A stretch of DNA of 6,731 nucleotides from Acetobacteraceae bacterium (GTDB taxonomy: Bacteria; Pseudomonadota; Alphaproteobacteria; Acetobacterales; Acetobacteraceae): the NCBI GenBank assembly GCA_027340195.1, contig DAHWNE010000301.1, positions 1 through 6,731 on the forward strand. The letters are read 5' to 3'. The position numbers were made by a program, and so were the translations under genes. The notes under the pieces were generated by a model. That model saw only the letters and a program-made list of their open reading frames with translations, did not search any database and was not told where the DNA came from. Shown here in pieces: positions 5,982 through 6,731 of the stretch (its first letter is position 1; each line of letters starts with the position of its first letter).

Positions 5982-6731
5982 TCAACAGATCCGCGGCAGT
6001 TGTTCGCCGCTGGGCAGATCGAGCTCCCGACTTCCGCCGATCGTCTCGGCCAGCACGCGCCCGCGGCTGGAGGCGGCAACCACGCGGCCGACGATTGCCG
6101 CCGCCGCCCCGCCCGGTTGGTCGCGCAGGATCGTCAACGCCCGCGCCGCCTCCGCTTCCGGCACGAACGCCACCAGCCGCCCCTCGTTGGCCGCGTACCA
6201 TGGATCGAGACCGAGCAGCTCGCAGGCTCCCTGTACCGCCTCGCTCACCGCCACCGCGCCGGCGTCCAGCCGCAACTCCACCCCGGCAGCCCTCGCGATT
6301 TCTACCAACGCCGCCGCCAACCCGCCGCGGGTGAGGTCGCGCAGGCAGTGCATGCTCACGCCGGCCGCGCGCAGCGCAGCGACCGTGGGGGCCAGGCAGG
6401 CCAGATCGCTGGCGACCGGGGGCTCGAACCCCAGCCCCTCGCGCGCGGCCATGATGGCGATGCCGTGCCGGCCGACGTCTCCGCTCAGCAGCACGACATC
6501 GCCCGGACACACGCACTGCGGGCCGACCGTCACGCCGGGCGGGATCAGCCCCACGCCGGCGGTATTGATGTAGATCCCGTCGCCCTTGCCCCGCTCGACC
6601 ACCTTGGTATCGCCGGTGACCACCGCCACGCCGGCCGCGGTTGCCTCCCGCCCCATGGAGGCGGCGATCCGCCGCAGCCGCGCCAGCTCGAACCCCTCCT
6701 CCAGGATGAACCCGGCGCTGAGGTAGAGCGG
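5982..6731 (-). CDS. hypE: [NiFe]-hydrogenase maturation protein HypE, C-terminal part (cut by the right edge)
   Basis: HypE, with HypF, makes the cyanide ligands of the [NiFe]-hydrogenase iron: its C-terminal cysteine is carbamoylated by HypF and dehydrated to thiocyanate in an ATP-dependent reaction, then the CN group passes to HypC-HypD. The window holds 249 residues, and about 90-100 N-terminal residues lie beyond the edge. Visible are LYLSAGFILEEGF at the cut end; VVTGDTKVV followed by DGIYINTAGVG, typical of the PurM-like ATP-binding fold; LLSGDVGRHGIAIMAAREGL; RDLTRGGLAAAL; and CELLGLDPWYAANEGRLVAF. The protein ends in PRIC, the diagnostic tail with the reactive cysteine, so the C-terminus is complete. 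An internal ATG at 6656 is not the start, since family sequence continues upstream of it to the edge. HypE usually ends a hyp operon, so hydrogenase and other hyp genes may lie to the right. Confidence 0.96.
   Translation of the reverse strand, partial: PLYLSAGFILEEGFELARLRRIAASMGREATAAGVAVVTGDTKVVERGKGDGIYINTAGVGLIPPGVTVGPQCVCPGDVVLLSGDVGRHGIAIMAAREGLGFEPPVASDLACLAPTVAALRAAGVSMHCLRDLTRGGLAAALVEIARAAGVELRLDAGAVAVSEAVQGACELLGLDPWYAANEGRLVAFVPEAEAARALTILRDQPGGAAAAIVGRVVAASSRGRVLAETIGGSRELDLPSGEQLPRIC

Noticed and set aside
5982..6656. hypE read as a complete 224-residue protein starting at the ATG at 6656.
   Set aside because: Conserved HypE sequence (LYLSAGFILEEGF) continues in frame upstream to the window edge, so the gene is only cut by the window.

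Overview
The window is very GC-rich and carries five genes, all on the minus strand and almost without gaps. They fit a metabolically versatile proteobacterium that can live with little oxygen. Two things point to a GC-rich alphaproteobacterium, perhaps of the Rhodospirillales: an FNR/FixK-type operator, and protein sequences that resemble those of purple bacteria as I remember them. This placement is an inference; no rRNA or other marker gene is present.

In the direction of transcription (right to left) the layout is as follows. (1) The 3' part of hypE, a [NiFe]-hydrogenase maturation gene, runs in from the right edge and ends at 5982. (2) A 91-base intergenic stretch holds a near-perfect FNR/FixK palindrome at 5944-5957, a weak -10-like element and a strong Shine-Dalgarno sequence. 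(3) ppsA, phosphoenolpyruvate synthase. (4) pfkB, a type II 6-phosphofructokinase, with a GTG start 1 base after the ppsA stop. (5) A GltD-like FAD/NAD(P) oxidoreductase with a C-terminal two-cluster ferredoxin domain, whose ATG overlaps the pfkB stop as ATGA. (6) The first 304 codons of nifJ, pyruvate:ferredoxin (flavodoxin) oxidoreductase, starting 1 base after the previous stop and running off the left edge.

The last four genes look like one translationally coupled operon for the pyruvate/PEP node. NifJ interconverts pyruvate with acetyl-CoA, CO2 and reduced ferredoxin or flavodoxin. The GltD-like protein probably moves electrons between that low-potential carrier and NAD(P)H. PpsA turns pyruvate into PEP, and PfkB feeds hexose phosphate into glycolysis. 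The operator implies induction under low oxygen, and the hypE neighbour suggests a genomic zone for anaerobic and hydrogen metabolism. I found no mobile element, CRISPR array, RNA gene or clear terminator. No stretch longer than 91 bases lacks a gene. No wholly new system is evident; the most noteworthy points are the operator and the unusual cysteine layout of the GltD-like protein beside nifJ.
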